From Candidatus Parcubacteria bacterium (GTDB lineage: Bacteria > Patescibacteriota > Patescibacteriia > PEXW01): a stretch of DNA of 64,000 nt. The translations under genes were made by a program, and so were the position numbers. This document shows, in pieces, positions 15,883-24,306 of this stretch. Numbering within the stretch: the stretch's first letter is position 1; each line of letters starts with the position of its first letter. The stretch is taken from positions 47,952-111,951 of the forward strand of contig QZJU01000021.1 of the NCBI GenBank assembly GCA_003597955.1. Direction: 5' to 3'. The notes under the pieces were generated by a model that saw only the letters and a list, made by a program, of their open reading frames with translations, was not told the origin of the DNA and made no database searches.

Positions 15883-18189
15883 ATGGCACAACGACTCAAG
15901 AAAAGCGAAAAAACCGGTACCCCGCAAAAATCAATCGAGCTCCCAAATGGCCGCAGTCGTTTAAATAAGACCGAAGGCCAAACGACAAAAAAATTAAAAC
16001 CCGAAACCCGTCAAGGTGTTGTGATTACGGTTTTAATCGCTCTGGCCTTTTTGAGCGTTTTAAGTTTATTCGGTTGGGCCGGTGGTTTTGGTCGCGGGTT
16101 GGATAAAGCTTTAGGCTGGCTTTTTGGCTGGGCGCGCTTCGTCTTCCCAGTAGTACTTTTGGTTTGGTCGAATTTTTTGTACAAACCTCAAAAATTTTCT
16201 TTGCGTAGCGCCAATTATTTTGGTTTGTTGATTGGCTGGCTCGGACTTTCCGGCCTACTAGAACTGTTTGTGCCTGTCAGCCTGATGACAGAAAAACTTG
16301 GCGACGGCACCGGGGGCGGAGTCTTTGGGTTAATTTCGGCCTGGCCATTAATGCGGGCCATGGGTTATGTGGCCAGCATTGTGGTTTTGTTGGCGATGTT
16401 CATAATTGGTTTGTTGATAATGTTTGATACTTCTTTAAACACCTTGGCAGATCAGGGCAATATCTTTAAGCGTTTGAAATTCCGGTGGTTGGCAATGACC
16501 GATAAACTTCGCGCGAACAAGCACATTGAGGAAATCGAACCGCCGCCGGCAGAGCCGGATTTAGAAGCGGAAGACGAACTGGAATTTGACACAAAAGAGT
16601 TGGCTGAAACCGAAATAGCCCAGTCCGAACAGCAACGCCTGCCAAAAAAGCCAGAATATCTAAAGCCAAAAGTCCGTCGGAAGATCGCTTACTCATTAGA
16701 CTTACTAGATTTCGCCACCAGCAAACCGACCAGTGGTGATATTGCCGCCAACCAGGAACGAATCCAAAAAACTTTGGCGAACTTCGGTTTGGAGGTGGAA
16801 ATGGGCGAAGTGAATGTCGGACCGACCGTCACGCAATTTACGCTTAAACCGGCGGATGGCGTGAAGCTTAATTCTATAACCGCTTTAAGTAATGATCTGG
16901 CATTAGCGTTGGCAGCCCACCCCATTCGGATTGAAGCCCCGATTCCAGGAAAGTCCTTGGTGGGGATTGAGGTGCCAAATCAAGCCGCGGCCCTAGTCAG
17001 ACTGGTCGATATTTTAAAGTCCAAGAATTTTGAAGAGCGAAAGTCGGTGCTGACCGTGGCGGTCGGGAAGAGCGTTACGGGAGAAGCCTGGGTCGCGGAT
17101 GTGGATCGTATGCCGCATTTGCTGATCGCCGGCGCCACGGGTTCAGGCAAATCCGTCTGCATAAACGCGATTTTGCTTTCTTTGCTTTTTGAAAACGGTC
17201 CGGACGATCTGAAACTTATTCTCGTTGACCCAAAGCGGGTCGAATTAACCATATATAACGGCATTCCACACTTACTTACGCCAGTTATTACCGAGGTTCC
17301 AAAAATCATCAATGCCTTGCGCTGGGTGGTAAATGAAATGGATCGACGTTTTCAGGTTTTGTCCCAGGCCGGCAAGCGGAACATTCAAGCCTACAACCAA
17401 AATAGCCCCGACCCCTTGCCGTTCCTAGTTGTGGTTATTGATGAATTGGCCGACCTGATGGCTGTGGCGGCTCGGGAAGTGGAGGCGGCGATAATTCGTT
17501 TGGCGCAGATGGCGCGAGCCGTCGGTATTCATTTGATTGTCGCCACCCAAAGACCTTCCGTGGATGTCATCACTGGCCTAATTAAGGCCAACATTACCCA
17601 TCGCATGGCTTTTACCGTCGCTTCAGCAATTGATTCGCGAACCATTTTAGATTCGCCCGGCGCGGAAAAATTGTTGGGTCGTGGCGATATGCTTTACAGT
17701 TCGCCGGAACTCTCCAAACCCAAGCGCCTGCAGGGCTGTTTTGTTTCGGATAAAGAAATTGAAAAAGTTGTGACAATGCTTAAAGAGCAAGCCCAGCCGG
17801 AATATCTTGAGGAGATCGTGGAAAAGCCCCAAGGTTTGGTCGGTTTGAACAACGGTGTGATGGCCGGCGAATTTTTAGGCGACGAAAGTGATGATGAGCT
17901 TCTGGTTGAAGCAAAAAATGTAATTTTACGGGCTCAAAAAGCTTCAGCCTCGCTTTTGCAAAGACGCTTACGAATCGGCTATGCGCGCGCCGCCCGTTTG
18001 CTGGATCTTTTGGAAGAACAGGGCGTGATCGGCCCGGGTGAAGGTGCCAAACCCAGAGAAATATTAATAAGTTCCGATCCTGATGCTGACATTCCTGTGC
18101 CTGCTAAAGCCGATGGGCCTGAAGGCGGAGCCGATGCGGAAGCAGAGAATTTAGCAGAAGACACTTCGAAAATTCAAGAACGACTTTAA
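15883..18189 (+). CDS. ftsK: DNA translocase FtsK/SpoIIIE
   Basis: 768 aa. About four N-terminal membrane spans (~45-175) anchor it at the septum. A short acidic linker (~210-260) leads to the motor. Walker A is GATGSGKS at ~416-423, and Walker B is VVVIDELADLM at ~513-523. The C-terminal winged-helix gamma domain at ~670-730 (RRLRIGYARAARLLDLLEEQG) normally reads polar DNA motifs (KOPS in E. coli). The protein moves chromosome ends through the closing septum. It starts a likely ftsK-rodZ-recA cluster. Confidence 0.95.
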   Translation: MAQRLKKSEKTGTPQKSIELPNGRSRLNKTEGQTTKKLKPETRQGVVITVLIALAFLSVLSLFGWAGGFGRGLDKALGWLFGWARFVFPVVLLVWSNFLYKPQKFSLRSANYFGLLIGWLGLSGLLELFVPVSLMTEKLGDGTGGGVFGLISAWPLMRAMGYVASIVVLLAMFIIGLLIMFDTSLNTLADQGNIFKRLKFRWLAMTDKLRANKHIEEIEPPPAEPDLEAEDELEFDTKELAETEIAQSEQQRLPKKPEYLKPKVRRKIAYSLDLLDFATSKPTSGDIAANQERIQKTLANFGLEVEMGEVNVGPTVTQFTLKPADGVKLNSITALSNDLALALAAHPIRIEAPIPGKSLVGIEVPNQAAALVRLVDILKSKNFEERKSVLTVAVGKSVTGEAWVADVDRMPHLLIAGATGSGKSVCINAILLSLLFENGPDDLKLILVDPKRVELTIYNGIPHLLTPVITEVPKIINALRWVVNEMDRRFQVLSQAGKRNIQAYNQNSPDPLPFLVVVIDELADLMAVAAREVEAAIIRLAQMARAVGIHLIVATQRPSVDVITGLIKANITHRMAFTVASAIDSRTILDSPGAEKLLGRGDMLYSSPELSKPKRLQGCFVSDKEIEKVVTMLKEQAQPEYLEEIVEKPQGLVGLNNGVMAGEFLGDESDDELLVEAKNVILRAQKASASLLQRRLRIGYARAARLLDLLEEQGVIGPGEGAKPREILISSDPDADIPVPAKADGPEGGADAEAENLAEDTSKIQERL

Positions 18190-18194
18190 TTAAA

Positions 18195-18890
18195 ATGCTA
18201 ACCCCAGGTTTTGAGAAAGAACTAAGCGGAAGTTTCGCCAGGAGAACGTTGCCTCAAAATACTCTTGGCGAAGCTCTAAGAATCGTTAGGGAAGAGGCGG
18301 GTTTGAGTTTGGCTGAACTAGCCATTAGATCGAAGGTTCAGGAAAAATATATCGCCGCCATTGAGGCCGGCCGTTATGACCAAACTCCCGGTTCGGTTTA
18401 TGTAAAAGGTTTTTTAAAGGAAATCGCCAAGGTTTTGGAACTTTCACCCAATTCGGTAATCGCCCGTTTTGAAACCGAACCCTATGTTGTGCCCGCCCGC
18501 CAACCCAAACCCCTGGACCAGCCAAAATTTTTCTTCGGCCATTACACCTGGCGCCTGTTGGTTTTTTTGGGCTTCCTGCTCATATTTCTTATTTACTTCG
18601 GCATACAAATCCAAAAAATCATTTTGCCTCCGGAACTTAGCGTTAGCTACCCAGCCACAGATATAATCATGAATTCACCGCAGATCACTTTGACCGGCAA
18701 GACCGAACCCGAAGTTTTAGTGGAGATTAATGATCAGGCGGTCACCGTCGACGCTGTCGGGAATTTCCAAGAAACCATTGATTTGCAGCCAGGGGTAAAC
18801 ACCCTGGTCATTAGTGCCAAGAAGAAACGCAGCCGTTCAACCGTCATTACTCGTCGAGTTTTGGTAGAATTGAACGAAGTGCTAAAATAG
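18195..18890 (+). CDS. RodZ-like HTH membrane protein
   Basis: 231 aa. An Xre-type helix-turn-helix (HTH_25) at ~25-95 (LGEALRIVREEAGLSLAELAIRSKV, then YIAAIEAGRYDQTPG and YVKGFLKEIAKVL) is followed by one membrane span (~120-140). An external Ig-like domain ends the protein (PQITLTGKTEPEVLVEIN, GVNTLVISAK). This is the RodZ layout, a cytoskeleton-linked shape factor that binds MreB. No mreB is in the window. The gene follows ftsK by 5 bp. Confidence 0.8.
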   Translation: MLTPGFEKELSGSFARRTLPQNTLGEALRIVREEAGLSLAELAIRSKVQEKYIAAIEAGRYDQTPGSVYVKGFLKEIAKVLELSPNSVIARFETEPYVVPARQPKPLDQPKFFFGHYTWRLLVFLGFLLIFLIYFGIQIQKIILPPELSVSYPATDIIMNSPQITLTGKTEPEVLVEINDQAVTVDAVGNFQETIDLQPGVNTLVISAKKKRSRSTVITRRVLVELNEVLK

Positions 18891-18980
18891 AATGACCCGG
18901 GAAAATCCTTTGAAATCCTTGAGGTTTTTAAAAGGCGAAAATCCAGGCAAGACAAGAGGCTAAGCTAACTAATTTTTTAT

Positions 18981-20030
18981 ATGCCCAAGCAAAAAAATCC
19001 TGAACCCAAAGTGCAGTTTAAATCTGAAGACGCCAAGCACAAAGCCGCCTTGCAGGCGATAGCCAATATCCAAGACCGTTTTGGCGAAGGCGCGATCATG
19101 ACCTTAAATAAGCAGACGGTGCAAAAAGTTGAAGCCGTGCCCACGGGTTGCCTGTCTTTAGATTTGGCCTTAGGCGTGGGTGGCGTGCCGCGCGGCCGGG
19201 TCGTGGAGATATTCGGGCCCGAAGCCGGAGGTAAAACCACCCTGGCTTTGCATGTCGTCGCCCAGATCCAAAAGTCAGGTGGGATCGCCGCGTTCGTCGA
19301 TGCCGAACACGCTTTAGATCCAGACTACGCTCGGAAAATCGGCGTGAATGTCGACGAGCTTTTAATTTCCCAGCCGGATAACGGCGAACAAGCCTTGGAA
19401 ATCGTGGAAACCCTGGTGCGGTCAAACGGCGTGGACATCATCGTGGTTGACTCGGTGGCGGCCTTAACGCCCAGGGCGGAAATTGAAGGCGAGATGGGAG
19501 ATTCGCACATGGGTTTGCAAGCCCGTTTGATGAGCCAGGCTCTGCGGAAACTAACCGCCATCGTTTCCAAGACCAAAACCGTGGTGATTTTTATAAATCA
19601 GACGCGGATGAAAATTGGCATTATGTTCGGCAATCCTGAAACCACCACTGGCGGTATGGCATTGAAATTTTACGCTTCGGTGCGGATTGACATTCGACGA
19701 CTGGCCCAGCTGAAAAGCGGCGAAGCCATTGTTGGCAATCGAGTCAAGGCTAAAGTGGTCAAAAATAAAGTCGCCCCGCCATTCCGTTCGGCGGAATTCG
19801 ATATTATGTATGGCGAAGGTATTTCCGCCACAGCCGACTTGATCGATCTGGGTTTGGCCAATGGGGTTTTGGAAAAAACCGGCAATACGATAAGTTTTGG
19901 CGAAATTAAATTGGGCGTGGGCCGCGAACAGGCCAAAGCCTATTTAAAATCGAATCCTAAAACCGCCAAGGAACTGCGGGATAGCATTATTAAGGCGGTG
20001 AAGGAGAAGGAGGCAGAAGAAAAGAAATAG
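18981..20030 (+). CDS. recA: RecA recombinase
   Basis: 349 aa, near normal length. The core is intact: [10 protein letters not shown], the Walker B region [19 protein letters not shown], loop L1 around [20 protein letters not shown], and L2 region [20 protein letters not shown]. Walker A reads GPEAGGKTT, where most RecA proteins have GPESSGKTT, so the two serines are Ala-Gly. The Lys and Thr that bind nucleotide are kept. The start has no SD. It catalyses homologous strand exchange and normally triggers LexA cleavage; no lexA is seen here. Confidence 0.97.
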   Translation: MPKQKNPEPKVQFKSEDAKHKAALQAIANIQDRFGEGAIMTLNKQTVQKVEAVPTGCLSLDLALGVGGVPRGRVVEIFGPEAGGKTTLALHVVAQIQKSGGIAAFVDAEHALDPDYARKIGVNVDELLISQPDNGEQALEIVETLVRSNGVDIIVVDSVAALTPRAEIEGEMGDSHMGLQARLMSQALRKLTAIVSKTKTVVIFINQTRMKIGIMFGNPETTTGGMALKFYASVRIDIRRLAQLKSGEAIVGNRVKAKVVKNKVAPPFRSAEFDIMYGEGISATADLIDLGLANGVLEKTGNTISFGEIKLGVGREQAKAYLKSNPKTAKELRDSIIKAVKEKEAEEKK

Positions 20031-20062
20031 AATGACGAACCGAAAACAAGATACAAAGAACC

Positions 20063-20090
20063 AGAGAGCCCTGTCGATGCGGGGCTCTCT
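20063..20090 (+). terminator. Terminator after recA
   Basis: A 9-bp stem AGAGAGCCC/GGGCTCTCT 33 nt after the recA stop. The following T-tract is weak (TGGTGTT). Confidence 0.6.
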
Positions 20091-20175
20091 TGGTGTTGAC
20101 CGCCTCGGTTAGTCGGATAGGTTCAGTGAGTCGGTGCGCACTTTAAACCCCAGATATTCCGCTTTAATTAAAAAA

Positions 20176-20216
20176 ACCCGCTCAACTCGATTCGTAATTT
20201 TTTGAGAGGAGCGGGT
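20176..20216 (-). terminator. Terminator of radical SAM gene
   Basis: Stem ACCCGCTC/GAGCGGGT, with an inner CTCAA/TTGAG pair. The A-run to its left is the T-run of the minus-strand transcript. Confidence 0.75.
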
Positions 20217-20222
20217 GCGTAG

Positions 20223-21353
20223 TCAAGGGTTAGCCATCTTTCCTACCATTCGCGTAACATATTCATGGAATGGCTGGAAGAGTGTGTGGGTCCGGGCCGA
20301 ACCGCAATCTTGGAGGCCGTTTGGGTATATATCTTTCGTGGCCATGTAGTCGGCGAGCTTCTTATCCAAAGTCCCGTCGCTCACCAGCCCGCGCCGGATT
20401 TCCCATAATTTTGCGACGATCGCCGGCAATCCCTCCTTTCGAACATTGCCGATTATTGGAAGCTTTTCGGGGAAGCTCTCGCCATCCGGTTCGGTAAAGT
20501 CGCAACTTCCGCCATATGCGGTAACCCACACATCCCCGCTGTGGCCGATGTGCAGACCGCACACCCCGACACAGTAAGGAGCGGGCTGGGCATGCCAGTA
20601 GTTGATTCCCGTTTGTTGTGAGCACCACTCAATGAAGTCAATGATCTTTTGAGAATCTTTGATTCTGAATCGGTCCCACATGTCACTGACTGCTCGGCCA
20701 CCTTTTTCCAGGCGGGCCGCACAGAAGAAGAGGCCGTTTCTCCAGGAGAATTGCGCCACTTCTTTGACCACCTCAATGTCGGCAGTGTTCAGGGACGTCA
20801 GGGTGCACACAAGTCCTAAACGAGTATATAACTTTTCGTTTTTTCTGAACGGTTTGTTATAGCCAACATTAAGGAGATTTCTGATTCCGCCGTACACCGC
20901 TTCTGCCCCCCGGCCGCCGAGCATCTTATTGAAAATATCAGGACGCAAGCTATCGCAATGAACTCCCAGACAAACGCCTATGGAGTACAGTTCACTAGCG
21001 ATGTCAGGGGTGATGTCCGCGGCGGTCGTATAGATGAATGTCTCCATTCCCAATTTCGACGCTTCACGAATCATCGGAAGCGTCGTGGAATCAATGAACG
21101 GTTCGCCTTCGTGGCAAATCTGAAGAGTTTTTGCGCCCATGTCCGCGGCTTGCCGGAGAATTTCCAGCTTCTCGTCCAACGTCAAAGTTGCCGGGTCAAC
21201 GAATTTTTCCACTGACACTGATCCGTAAATGCAATGCGGACAGCGGAACATGCACGCAGGCGCGCACGCGATCGAGATTGAAGGCAACAGAGAATCCGTA
21301 GCTTTCAAAAATTCGTTTACGCCGCGGTCATATAACCATACGAATTCTCGCAT
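20223..21353 (-). CDS. Radical SAM protein with C-terminal Cys cluster
   Basis: 376 aa. CMFRCPHC near residue ~35 is the CX3CX2C motif that holds the SAM-cleaving 4Fe-4S cluster. ICHEGEPFID matches the family's GGEP-type motif. A later CVGVC...GSC group (~275-300) resembles the start of a SPASM/twitch auxiliary cluster, as in peptide- or sugar-modifying enzymes. No substrate peptide or partner gene is adjacent. It has a strong SD (GAAGGAG, 6 nt before ATG), its own promoter and its own terminator. The precise reaction cannot be inferred. Confidence 0.75.
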   Translation of the reverse strand: MREFVWLYDRGVNEFLKATDSLLPSISIACAPACMFRCPHCIYGSVSVEKFVDPATLTLDEKLEILRQAADMGAKTLQICHEGEPFIDSTTLPMIREASKLGMETFIYTTAADITPDIASELYSIGVCLGVHCDSLRPDIFNKMLGGRGAEAVYGGIRNLLNVGYNKPFRKNEKLYTRLGLVCTLTSLNTADIEVVKEVAQFSWRNGLFFCAARLEKGGRAVSDMWDRFRIKDSQKIIDFIEWCSQQTGINYWHAQPAPYCVGVCGLHIGHSGDVWVTAYGGSCDFTEPDGESFPEKLPIIGNVRKEGLPAIVAKLWEIRRGLVSDGTLDKKLADYMATKDIYPNGLQDCGSARTHTLFQPFHEYVTRMVGKMANP

Positions 21354-21404
21354 GACTTTCTCCTTCTTTTTAAAGTACTTTTATTTTCAGAATTCAGTAG
21401 TTCG

Positions 21405-21433
21405 ATGGTAATGCGCTGTATATACTTTGTCAA
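21405..21433 (-). promoter_or_regulatory. Promoter of radical SAM gene
   Basis: On the minus strand TTGACA (21433-21428), a 17-bp spacer, then TACCAT (21410-21405). It lies ~50 nt before the start codon. The remaining bases to 21683 hold no clear gene. Confidence 0.6.
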
Positions 21434-21589
21434 GGGAGCAGCTCGCTCACAGTTTTCTCAATCAAAACGCCATAAGTCATTGCGGAAAGGTATGTGAATA
21501 ATAGATGGTGTTTGTCAGATCCAGTGCCATGTCTGCCTCAGCGAGATTCGAGCGGTCAGGTTGGCACTCGGCACATACCTCGCGCAGGG

Positions 21590-21618
21590 TTGACAATATT
21601 TTTTATTCGAGTTAGGGT
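21590..21618 (+). promoter_or_regulatory. Candidate promoter of 21684 gene
   Basis: TTGACA at 21590-21595 followed after 17 bp by TAGGGT. The -35 is perfect and the -10 is weak. Confidence 0.4.
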
Positions 21619-21683
21619 TAGTTATTCCCAATAACGGGAATGTTCACTACGGTCGGCAGACCTAAAATGCGAAGGAGGATTGC

Positions 21684-22199
21684 GTGAGTAATCTAGAGAA
21701 CGCTCTTAACAGATTGCAGAGAGTTGGTGACCAGTATTCTGGGACCAACCAAAAGCTCATTCAGGCGGTGATGGAAGTGGCCCAAGCAATTTTAACGGCA
21801 CTACCCCCAATTCCTACCGGGTATAACGGCATGGAATTACCGCGAGGATACAGTCTGGTCAGGCTGGATCCCAATATCGGCAATGGCTTGGGAAAAGGCT
21901 TGGGATGTCAGGTGAAGCGGTCTAGGTTCGTCATGTACGCGGTTGATGCAGAATGGCAAAAAGCCGTTGAGCTAAGATGGAGCAGGCTTGAGGACATCTG
22001 CGCTCCTAAGGAAGTAATAAATACCGAAAAGAGCCGCTTCTTGCCAAACCTGGATCTTAAGCTTGCGCGTAAGTTCGCGGACGATGTTGCGGCTGGCCTG
22101 GTTGATGAAATCCACAGTTGCCTGGATAAGCACAATCGGAAAAACGAAGCCCAAATCCAATTGCTCGAGAAAGCCAAAGAGAATATCAGCAGAAAATAG
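21684..22199 (+). CDS. Unknown soluble protein
   Basis: 171 aa, no family recognised. It is mostly helical at both ends, with a central segment rich in Gly and Pro (ALPPIPTGYNGMELPRGY). A Lys/Glu-rich C-terminal helix ends the protein. No signal or membrane segment is present. The start is GTG with AAGGAGG 5 nt upstream. A 15-codon mini-frame (21640-21687) ends over this start codon (GTGA). It is a single-gene cassette closed by its own terminator. Confidence 0.6.
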   Translation: MSNLENALNRLQRVGDQYSGTNQKLIQAVMEVAQAILTALPPIPTGYNGMELPRGYSLVRLDPNIGNGLGKGLGCQVKRSRFVMYAVDAEWQKAVELRWSRLEDICAPKEVINTEKSRFLPNLDLKLARKFADDVAAGLVDEIHSCLDKHNRKNEAQIQLLEKAKENISRK

Positions 22200-22209
22200 C
22201 ACCTCACCC

Positions 22210-22239
22210 GCCGCACACCGTCCAAGTGTGCGGCATTTT
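22210..22239 (+). terminator. Terminator of 21684 gene
   Basis: Perfect 9-bp stem GCCGCACAC/GTGTGCGGC followed by ATTTTT. It abuts the convergent efp stop. Confidence 0.85.
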
Positions 22240-22802
22240 TAATTGGCCGCTCGCGTGCTGTACTCGCCGGTTTCGGTGTTAATGATGATTTTTTCCCCCG
22301 GCTTAATAAACAGCGGCACCTTTAATTCCAAGCCGTTTTCGAGTTTGGCAACTTTGGAGGCATTGGTGGCAGTATCGCCCTTCACCGCTTCAGGCGCTTC
22401 CACGACCTTGTATTCGATTTTTTTTGGCAATTGTATGGAAACCGGCCGGTTCTCAAAATTCAGCACATCAACTTCCAGCCCCTCTTTTAAATACCTGACC
22501 TGGTCGCCAAGCTGTTCAGCCAAAAGAAAGAATTGGTCGTATGAAGTTTGGTCCATGAAATAGTGTTCGTTGCCCTGAGCGTACAAATAGCTGGCGCGGT
22601 TGCGGGCCAGATCCGCTTCGGGAATTTTGTCGCCGGGTTTGAAAGTTAATTCCAAAATCCGGCCGGAAATCAGATTGCGCAGCTTGGTGCGCATAACTGG
22701 TTTGCGCATGGCCGTGCGCATGAAATCCGACCACACGACAATGTAGGGCTCATTTTCGTGAGTGATGGCCACGCCAATTCGAAGGTCATTCATAGTCAGC
22801 AT
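22239..22802 (-). CDS. efp: Translation elongation factor P with altered tip loop
   Basis: 187 aa, full-length EF-P with the three beta-barrel domains. RTKLRNLISGRILELTFKPGD marks domain I and KGDTATNASKVA plus VKVPLF-like VPLFIKPGE mark domain III. EF-P enters the ribosomal E site and relieves polyproline stalling. The domain I tip that is PGKGQ in E. coli, with the lysylated K34, aligns without gaps to TAMRK, placing Met at position 34. No canonical modification site is therefore present, though an Arg and Lys follow at once. ATG 22793 is an alternative start. Confidence 0.93.
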   Translation of the reverse strand: MLTMNDLRIGVAITHENEPYIVVWSDFMRTAMRKPVMRTKLRNLISGRILELTFKPGDKIPEADLARNRASYLYAQGNEHYFMDQTSYDQFFLLAEQLGDQVRYLKEGLEVDVLNFENRPVSIQLPKKIEYKVVEAPEAVKGDTATNASKVAKLENGLELKVPLFIKPGEKIIINTETGEYSTRAAN

Positions 22803-22999
22803 ACGAAATACGAATTAGGATACGAATATACGAATTACGAATAATGTACGCCACCGCCCCGCGGCCGCGGGGCGGGGTCCCGCCTTCTTACAAAAGTATA
22901 TTAAAGTGGCGGGAAATATACGAAATACGAATTGGGTTGCTGCGAGGGAATGTCAAAAATAGTATTCCTACATTCGGACCGATTCGTAATTTCGTAGTC
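22801..22999. repeat. tacgaat-type repeats plus GC-rich palindrome
   Basis: 22801-22845 and 22918-22933 contain runs of TACGAAT/TACGAAA units, and 22981-22999 holds them in inverse orientation. Between them lies a perfect 22-bp GC palindrome (22854-22875, centre CGCGGCCGCG) and a TCCCGCC/GGCGGGA hairpin (22878-22914). It separates efp from rpsR. Confidence 0.7.
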
Positions 23000-23242
23000 T
23001 TATTTAGGCGTGTAAGGCTCGAGCGCCATGAAACGCGCCCGCTTAACGGCCTCTGCCGTCAGGCGTTGATGCCGCATGCACAAACCCGTCCGCCGGCGAG
23101 GCAGGATTTTGAAATAGGAAGAAATGTATTTTTGGTACACGCGCGTGTCTTTGTAATCCAAAGCCTTGACGCCCAGAACGCAAAAATTGCAGTGCGTGGG
23201 CGGAGCTTGGATTTGAGTCTTTTGCTTGTTTTTATTCAGCAT
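23000..23242 (-). CDS. rpsR: Ribosomal protein bS18
   Basis: 80 aa, normal length. The small-subunit protein binds the 16S platform next to bS6. HCNFCVLGVKALDYKD and the conserved LPRRRTGLCMRHQR block identify it. The CxxC plus later Cys/His hint at a zinc-binding bS18 variant. It is the last gene of rpsF-ssb-rpsR, a conserved bacterial order. Confidence 0.95.
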   Translation of the reverse strand: MLNKNKQKTQIQAPPTHCNFCVLGVKALDYKDTRVYQKYISSYFKILPRRRTGLCMRHQRLTAEAVKRARFMALEPYTPK

Positions 23243-23259
23243 AAGCTAGCGGATGTTTT

Positions 23260-23685
23260 TTAAAAAGGAATATCCTCGACATTAATTTCGGGTTCTGCGG
23301 CGGCCGGCGCTTCTTGCGGCGCGGGCGCCTCTTCGCTGACTTTGTCAGCCGCGGGCTTTCGGTCCAACATAATGATGTTTTCCGCCACGATTTCGGTTCG
23401 ATATTTTTTTTGGCCCGAGGGGTCATCCCAAGAACGGGTCTGCAGCCGGCCTTCCACAAAGATTTTTGCGCCCTTCTTTACATACTGGCTGACAATTTCT
23501 GCCAGTTTTCGCCAGGCCACGACGCTGTGAAATTCAACTTGTTCTTTTTTAGCGCCGCTGGGATCGGTCCAGGCACGATTGGTCGCCACGCTAAAGAGGG
23601 CCACGGTTTGGCCGCCGCTTGTGGTTCGGGAATCCGGATCGCGGGTCACATTGCCAATTATCATTGCTTTATTTAAGTTCATCAT
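23260..23685 (-). CDS. ssb: Single-stranded DNA-binding protein
   Basis: 141 aa. The OB fold covers ~1-105 (NKAMIIGNVTRDPDSR, QVEFHSVVAWRKLAEIVSQYVKKGAKIFVEG). A Pro/Ala/Glu-rich linker leads to the acidic tail DIPF, the docking tip for repair and replication partners. It lies between the two ribosomal protein genes as in many bacteria. Confidence 0.96.
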   Translation of the reverse strand: MMNLNKAMIIGNVTRDPDSRTTSGGQTVALFSVATNRAWTDPSGAKKEQVEFHSVVAWRKLAEIVSQYVKKGAKIFVEGRLQTRSWDDPSGQKKYRTEIVAENIIMLDRKPAADKVSEEAPAPQEAPAAAEPEINVEDIPF

Positions 23686-23717
23686 AAAAATTTACGTTTA
23701 AGAAATATTAAAAATTT

Positions 23718-24197
23718 TTATTTGGCGATGTCTTCTTCCAAAATTTCCTCGATTTTCTTATCAATATCTTCCAACGACAACGGCTTTTCCGGCTTGGGGG
23801 CAACCGCGGAAGTTTTTTCAAATTTTTCTTGGGCTTCGGTGCGGGCTTGGCGGGCCTGAATTTTCTCTTGAATCCGCGCTTCCTCTTCCAATTCCTTGGC
23901 GGATTTAGCCCGGATTTTAACGCTTAAAAATCTGACGATCTCGTCTTTTAGGCGCCAATCTCGCTCCAATTTAAGCAGGGCCGCCGGCGGCAAATTGAAA
24001 TTTAGATTTACATAAATTCCAAATTTCTGTTTTTTGACCGGATAGGCCAATTTGCGCTTACCCAAAACTTCCGTCTTCACAATTTCTCCGCCCGATGCGG
24101 TTATTGAGTTTTTTATTGATTCCAGAATTTTTTCGGTTCCGGCGCCTTCGGTTTGGCTGTTTAGAATCGCTAAAAAGTCGTAAAGTTGGACTGACAT
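23718..24197 (-). CDS. rpsF: Ribosomal protein bS6 with extended C-terminus
   Basis: 159 aa, longer than typical bS6 (~100-135). The ferredoxin-like core is at 1-95 (LGKRKLAYPVKKQKFGIYV). A charged, helical tail rich in Glu/Lys/Ala follows (~100-159), ending in IDKKIEEILEEDIAK. It partners bS18. No SD precedes the ATG. Confidence 0.92.
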   Translation of the reverse strand: MSVQLYDFLAILNSQTEGAGTEKILESIKNSITASGGEIVKTEVLGKRKLAYPVKKQKFGIYVNLNFNLPPAALLKLERDWRLKDEIVRFLSVKIRAKSAKELEEEARIQEKIQARQARTEAQEKFEKTSAVAPKPEKPLSLEDIDKKIEEILEEDIAK

Positions 24198-24227
24198 TAG
24201 TGAAATTTTAACAAAAAATGTAGATGG

Positions 24228-24256
24228 AGCGTATCATGTCCTAATGCTAGCGTCAA
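24228..24256 (-). promoter_or_regulatory. Promoter of rpsF-ssb-rpsR
   Basis: Minus strand TTGACG (24256-24251), 17-bp spacer, TACGCT (24233-24228) with an extended -10 TG. It lies ~35 nt before the rpsF start. Confidence 0.5.
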
Positions 24257-24306
24257 GCCTAATTTAGGGGCCAGATGAGCCTTTTTAATCGTGGTAAACT
24301 TAAAAC

